Positions 59,897 to 64,000 of a DNA stretch of 64,000 nucleotides are shown here, in pieces. A model generated the notes under the pieces. It made no database searches, was not told where the DNA came from, and worked only from the letters and a program-made list of their open reading frames with translations. Position 1 is the first letter of the stretch. Each line of letters starts with the position of its first letter. The translations under genes and the position numbers were made by a program. Origin of the DNA: an uncultured Lachnospiraceae bacterium (GTDB lineage Bacteria > Bacillota > Clostridia > Lachnospirales > Lachnospiraceae); NCBI GenBank assembly GCA_947382415.1, contig CANCYO010000007.1, positions 1-64,000 of the forward strand, read 5' to 3'.

Positions 59897-60617
59897 TTTT
59901 GTTCTTTTTTTCCTCCTCTAAATGTTCCTCGTACATCTGCATGATCCGCTGCCTGTTATAGGTCAGATGCATATTCATGGCACATCTTGCTCCCACCGAA
60001 TCTCCCTTAATAATGGCATCGGTAATCGCGCGGTGGGTCTCCAGCGTCTCTTTCATTAACTGCCGCTGTGTCAGATTCACAAAAGTCAGCACAGCCGTAT
60101 TAATGATGGGAATCAGCACTTCCACCACCCTGTTTCTGCTGCATCTGGCAATACAGGTGTGGAATTCCACATCCTTCTTGGCATGGTTTTTCCCGCCAAG
60201 ATACAACTCCTCCACCTCATCGCACAATTGCTTTAGCTGTTCCTTTTCTTCCGGCGTTATATGTTCACATGCCATTGCCGCAATCTGTGGCTCCAGCATC
60301 ATACGCACATCCAGAAGCTCCAGAGCCAGCTTGTATTTGTCCCCCAACCTGGCAAGCCCCAGCGGATCATCCTTCAATGTGCTGGTACTGATAACATAAG
60401 TGCCTGCCCCTCTCCGTACTTCCAGTATTCCCTTGCTCACCAGAGACTTTACCGCTTCCCTTATGGTACTTCTTCCCACGCCAAACTTTTCTGCCAGCTC
60501 AAACTCGTTGGGAATCTTCTCTCCTATCCCGACCGGCTCATGCAGAATATAATTCAACAATTCTTCTTCTATCTGCGAACCCAGTAGCTTTTTGTTCATC
60601 TTTTCAAATTGATACAT
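59886..60617 (-). CDS. FadR/GntR-family transcriptional regulator (FCD domain)
   Basis: The 243-aa protein has a winged helix (about 12-75; GEKIPNEFELAEKFGVGRST, IREAVKSLVSKGILE) and an all-helical FCD ligand domain with metal-site His/Asp pattern (DVEFHTCIARCSRN). It should respond to the sugar acid handled by the permease and dehydratase. Its own promoter lies just upstream. Confidence 0.92.
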   Translation of the reverse strand: MYQFEKMNKKLLGSQIEEELLNYILHEPVGIGEKIPNEFELAEKFGVGRSTIREAVKSLVSKGILEVRRGAGTYVISTSTLKDDPLGLARLGDKYKLALELLDVRMMLEPQIAAMACEHITPEEKEQLKQLCDEVEELYLGGKNHAKKDVEFHTCIARCSRNRVVEVLIPIINTAVLTFVNLTQRQLMKETLETHRAITDAIIKGDSVGARCAMNMHLTYNRQRIMQMYEEHLEEEKKNKTSE

Positions 60618-60675
60618 GCTGGTTTTTCTCTCTTCTCGAAAATTCCTCGATCAGTCTTGTCCTCTGATTCTATAT

Positions 60676-60704
60676 ATTATATGTTATTGCAGATGATATA
60701 TCAA
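60676..60704 (-). promoter_or_regulatory. Promoter of the FadR/GntR gene
   Basis: TTGATA (60699-60704) and TATAAT (60676-60681) are exactly 17 bp apart on the minus strand, about 60 bp upstream of the start. The spacer has ATATCATCTGC, a half-match to the CATCNGATG operator, which suggests autoregulation. Confidence 0.65.
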
Positions 60705-60720
60705 GCTCGCACTCCGGAAT

Positions 60721-61260
60721 TTATCCATTCAATTCTATTGTAAAAATCTCTTCTACAGGAAATGTAATTTTGACCAATCCGATCTCAACAAACTTACCGC
60801 TGATTTTCTCAAATTCATGCAATAATAAATCGCTTGCCTGATAAAAAGCATCGCTTTCGTCGTCTCCGGTAAGCGCGATTGTGCAGTGAGGCACCCATCG
60901 GTCCGGGCAATACCATTCCCACCCGTTTGTATCAAAATCCTTCAGGCTCTCATGTAACTCCCTTTGGAATTGATACATACCGGCGTTCATTACAGGTGAC
61001 ACAAAAATCGTTTTGGTATCGCTAAACATTCCTATTGAACCGATATAAGCAGGCATTATTTTGTGATTTGCCGCAAAACTTTTTAGTTTTTCGATACAAC
61101 AGGCCTCATCCACATCGTTAAAGCAGGCTAATGTCAGATGTGGTCTTGTTTTCCATTCCAAAAACTTTGTACTGATCTTCATATCAGCAACTCTTTGGGC
61201 CAAATTGTTAAGTTTGTTTTCTATATTTTTATCAAAATATAATTCCACTGCGTATTTCAA
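60721..61260 (-). CDS. 2H phosphoesterase / 2'-5' RNA ligase-like protein
   Basis: The 179-aa protein has the two signature motifs HxTx: HLTL at 41-44 and HCTI at 125-128, which define the 2H phosphoesterase superfamily (2'-5' RNA ligase, cyclic phosphodiesterase). Length is normal. Its RNA or nucleotide substrate is not predictable. It lies alone between the regulator and the surface protein. Confidence 0.9.
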   Translation of the reverse strand: MKYAVELYFDKNIENKLNNLAQRVADMKISTKFLEWKTRPHLTLACFNDVDEACCIEKLKSFAANHKIMPAYIGSIGMFSDTKTIFVSPVMNAGMYQFQRELHESLKDFDTNGWEWYCPDRWVPHCTIALTGDDESDAFYQASDLLLHEFEKISGKFVEIGLVKITFPVEEIFTIELNG

Positions 61261-61359
61261 GATTATATCCCCCTTATTCTTGTTTCAACAAATACTAAAG
61301 GCAGTTCCGGGCGGATTGAGACTTTCACCCGTTAGAACCTGTGTCCACCGCACATACAA

Positions 61360-61401
61360 AACTGGGGCAAATCTGTTTCTATCATACAGATTTGCCCAGT
61401 T
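61360..61401. terminator. Bidirectional terminator after the surface protein
   Basis: AACTGGGGCAAATCTGT pairs with ACAGATTTGCCCAGTT, a stem of 16 bp with one bulge and a 9-base loop. A U-run follows on the plus strand (CTGTTTTT), and UUUU follows on the minus strand. It ends transcription of the minus-strand surface gene. Confidence 0.8.
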
Positions 61402-61442
61402 CTGTTTTTCCTCATTGGTAAAGACATTTATATATTCTGTCC

Positions 61443-64000
61443 TTATCGTTTCAGTAATGCTTTAATCAGACTTGCAGTACCAAAACTCTTTTGCACAATA
61501 CTGAATGTGGCGGTCTTGCTTCCTACAAAGTTGGCATTGTCGTTTGTTGCTTCGATTACTACGGTTGCTTTCCCTTTTAGAGTATTGTTTGCATAGGTAA
61601 CTTTAAATCCTTTGGACTTATAATCAGCGTCCTTCCCATCAAGGATTATCGTTGTATCTTCAAGGCCCTTGATTTTTATAACGGCCTTGTAAGGTTTTAC
61701 CCTGTCTCCGGTATAAGCTACCCGGGCAGCTTTTCCGTTTTTGTCCAGAATAGTAATCTTTGCACCGGAAAGGTCTTTCCTTTCCTCTCTAACCACATGA
61801 TACGAAGTTGTCAGCTCTTTGCCGGATTTAGAAATATAATTTGCTTTATTCGCCTTAGGTTCCACCTTGACATACACAGTTTTAAAGCGTTCTCCCTCGT
61901 CCAATTCAATTTTGTCAGGTTTAGTACTCCAGTCACCGGTTTTGTCTAACCGGTAATAAACGGTATACTCTGATGCCTTGACCAATTCACCGTTTACGAT
62001 CAGGGATGGAACTGATTTATACACTGCTTTTTTATTCTTATATATCTTGTCGCCGGCTATTAACTGTATACCTTCGCCTTCTGCCTCACTCTTATTATCA
62101 TTGCTGAGTACAATTCCTTTAATGGTAAAGTACTGCTTATCTGTCTTTAAGCCCTTGTAATTACCCAGTCCGGTTACCACATATGCGGCAGTATTCTTGC
62201 CTGCCTTCTTGTTGTTACTGTAGGTAACTTTGTAGTCTACGCCCTCCGTTAGCACTGTATCAACCGTAACGCCCTTATACCGATAGCTTACCTTCAGATC
62301 GTCACCGACAGTAACCCCGGTGCTCACAAAGTCATAACCGTCAGCGTTTGCCGCATCAGGAATCAGGACAGCTTTCAGAGAAGCGTCCGTTTTCTTAGCA
62401 GGCTTAATGGAGTATAAGAGGGTGACGGTTCCGATACACCTCGAGCTGATGCCGGTAACCGTAATCTTCTTAGTTCCCACATTTGTCGTATCTGCGGGAT
62501 ATGAGATAACGTAGTCAACGCCGCTTTCCAGCTTCCTGTCCGCCTCTGCCGCATCGCTTGACAGCTGATTCTCACCGGCACTATTCGTTATGATGATTTC
62601 CGGAATCTGGGATTTGGCGTTATAATACCTTGTCTTATCGGCTTTACCATTTACAAATGCGGCCTTAAGCCTGGCATCTTTCTGCTTTTCCGGAGATACA
62701 ACTATCACAGGAATTGTAACCTCACCCGTATAGTTTCCTTTGCTCTTGGCTGTAAGAGTAATGGTCGCATTGTCCGCATCTTCAGCCCATGTTGCATTTG
62801 CAAGCCTTGAATCGTCTACAGAGCCTGTGACTGCCGTCACTTTATAATCCTTTGCCGTAAGCTTCACGCCGCCGTAAAGCAGTACGGGAGTTGCTTTCTT
62901 ATTGGGAAGCACTACTGCGTTATTTGCCAGGAACCCTTTATTTGCCGCGATATCATCCGCATTTGCCGCCGCCTTATCATCTCTGGCGTCATCAAAATTT
63001 TTCGGATTAATCTTAAAGTTGGCAGAGACTTTTCCGCCGAGATTTCCTTTGCCCGTTACGGTTACCGTAGGCCATTTTTTCTGATTACCCGCATAAATGG
63101 CAGTCAGCTCGCCCGCTTCATTCATCGTTTCGGACGCTTTCGTGTTATTGCTGTACTTCACCGTGTAGTCCGTACCTTCTACAAGCCTGTCCCTGTTATT
63201 CCATACAGTAATGGAAGGTTTGATTGGAGCGCCTGTGTAAGTGTATACATCGCCGTCGTCAAATATGATACGGAGACCGGTTTCTGTGGAGGGCGGATTC
63301 GGGGGCTCCTCCTGCGTTTTATCTGTTACGGTTCCTGTCACAAGCGTCACGGTATCCCCATATTTTGCCGCGCTGACATAAGGCATTACCTCCACTGTAA
63401 TTTCCTTGCCAATGTCGGTGGCCGTAACCGTATAAGCCGTAAAGTCCACAGCCGCTTCGATTTCATCCTCACCGCTATACCACAAAATGGTGGAATTATC
63501 CGTTTCTCCTTCTTCCAGAGCCAGCTTATAGCTTACGGTTAAGACATCTCCCGGCCTGGGAGCGTCCACACTGCCGGTACTGCTCAGTGTCGGGGCAGTT
63601 GTAAATTCCGCTTCCTCTCTTACCGCTCCGGTTGACTTGAGTATTGCAGTACCCATGTTGTCTGCCGAGTCCTTAGGCGTTACTTCCACGCTGATCCGAT
63701 ATCCCTTATCGTCGCCCGTGACCGTGTAGCTCTTAATACCATTTGTCGTTGCGGCGCCGGTTTTGACCACTGCACCAGGTTCGCCCTTTTGGGCACGGTA
63801 CCATGTGATAATAGACGCATCGGTTACATCCGCGGCTAAATTCAGCGTATAATCCAGCGTCAGGACATTGCCCTCGCGAGGCGCTTCCAGAGCAGGATTC
63901 TCTGTACTTGCAGTTCCTCTGACGATTGACAGCATGGGTTCTTTGATAAATTTGAGCGTGTTGCCCTCATCATCACCGCCGTCATCGCCGCCAAAAGAAA
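61443..64000 (-). CDS. Large repeat-rich surface protein, N-terminus outside window
   Basis: The frame is open to the window edge: codons upstream of the ATG at 63935 continue without a stop (SFGGDDGGDDEGNTLKF), so the start lies beyond 64000. About 850 residues are visible: repeated Ig-like/bacterial beta domains, several with YxVxYSNNxKA segments (for example DYTVKYSNNTKA and DYKVTYSNNKKA). Near the visible N-terminal end, two units share the pattern of an REEAEFTTAPTLSSTGSV-type strand with PRPGDVLTVSYKL. No LPXTG motif occurs at the C-terminus, so attachment must be by other means. It resembles surface adhesins or wall proteins of Lachnospiraceae. Confidence 0.8.
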   Translation of the reverse strand, partial: SFGGDDGGDDEGNTLKFIKEPMLSIVRGTASTENPALEAPREGNVLTLDYTLNLAADVTDASIITWYRAQKGEPGAVVKTGAATTNGIKSYTVTGDDKGYRISVEVTPKDSADNMGTAILKSTGAVREEAEFTTAPTLSSTGSVDAPRPGDVLTVSYKLALEEGETDNSTILWYSGEDEIEAAVDFTAYTVTATDIGKEITVEVMPYVSAAKYGDTVTLVTGTVTDKTQEEPPNPPSTETGLRIIFDDGDVYTYTGAPIKPSITVWNNRDRLVEGTDYTVKYSNNTKASETMNEAGELTAIYAGNQKKWPTVTVTGKGNLGGKVSANFKINPKNFDDARDDKAAANADDIAANKGFLANNAVVLPNKKATPVLLYGGVKLTAKDYKVTAVTGSVDDSRLANATWAEDADNATITLTAKSKGNYTGEVTIPVIVVSPEKQKDARLKAAFVNGKADKTRYYNAKSQIPEIIITNSAGENQLSSDAAEADRKLESGVDYVISYPADTTNVGTKKITVTGISSRCIGTVTLLYSIKPAKKTDASLKAVLIPDAANADGYDFVSTGVTVGDDLKVSYRYKGVTVDTVLTEGVDYKVTYSNNKKAGKNTAAYVVTGLGNYKGLKTDKQYFTIKGIVLSNDNKSEAEGEGIQLIAGDKIYKNKKAVYKSVPSLIVNGELVKASEYTVYYRLDKTGDWSTKPDKIELDEGERFKTVYVKVEPKANKANYISKSGKELTTSYHVVREERKDLSGAKITILDKNGKAARVAYTGDRVKPYKAVIKIKGLEDTTIILDGKDADYKSKGFKVTYANNTLKGKATVVIEATNDNANFVGSKTATFSIVQKSFGTASLIKALLKR

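Overview
The window reads as one contig end from a Gram-positive, endospore-forming anaerobe of the Clostridia, most like Lachnospiraceae. The basis is the sporulation cluster yabP-yabQ-divIC-spoIIE in Bacillus/Clostridium order, a CotS-like coat kinase, low-to-mid GC, strong AGGAGG ribosome sites and a surface protein of repeated beta-type domains. No tRNA, rRNA, CRISPR array or intact insertion sequence was seen. The first 46 bases are not genomic: they match the end of an Illumina P7/TruSeq adapter with an 8-base index, so the contig ends there in adapter read-through. Almost every gene is on the minus strand, so transcription runs from high to low coordinates.

Region by region. (1) 47-2.5 kb: a truncated membrane protein and a GH13 alpha-glucan hydrolase. 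(2) 2.9-15.6 kb: a core housekeeping and sporulation block, mazG-hup-rqcP-yabP-yabQ-divIC-spoIIE-tilS-hpt-ftsH, preceded by a PEGA lipoprotein, a CotS-like protein and a HAD phosphatase fused to a CCA-adding enzyme. SpoIIE here lacks its membrane domain, and its promoter has the long 21-bp spacer typical of Spo0A-activated sigma-A promoters. (3) 15.7-23.4 kb: a PrsA-like foldase, a flavinylation/electron-transfer trio (ApbE, NusG domain II, Gx transporter), a cytidylate-kinase-like protein, a methyltransferase, a MATE exporter and a two-gene DUF3990 toxin-antitoxin-like module whose promoter carries three operator repeats at exact 20-bp spacing. (4) 23.5-32.2 kb: a tightly packed nine-gene operon combining DUF6765, a two-domain peptidoglycan hydrolase, two DUF2589 proteins, two small unknowns, a STAS anti-sigma antagonist, a GNAT protein and a Cache-HAMP-PP2C-HATPase phosphatase. 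(5) 32.3-35.8 kb: an AT-rich island with an XRE membrane regulator flanked by two matching palindromic operators, a gutted Rpn/PD-(D/E)XK gene, a MATE/Wzx-like transporter and a tyrosine recombinase.

(6) 35.9-56.1 kb is the most notable part: an extracellular contractile injection system (eCIS; Afp/PVC/MAC family). It has a sheath, two tubes, tail cap, PAAR-like tip, tube-end protein, split spike, gp25, two large baseplate proteins, a tail-P2-I-like protein, a two-P-loop AAA ATPase and several small accessory genes, one only 58 codons long. It ends in a 1233-aa protein with an eCIS-core (DUF4157) HELGH domain. The C-terminus of that protein has the signature of a fold-type-I PLP enzyme and makes it the prime cargo candidate. 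I infer that the operon in region 4 is the accessory and signalling arm of this eCIS, separated from it by the AT-rich island.

(7) 56.5-60.6 kb: a sugar-acid operon (FadR/GntR regulator, GntP permease, IlvD/Edd dehydratase) with a clear promoter-operator. (8) 60.7-64.0 kb: a 2H phosphoesterase and the C-terminal part of a large surface protein that runs off the window.
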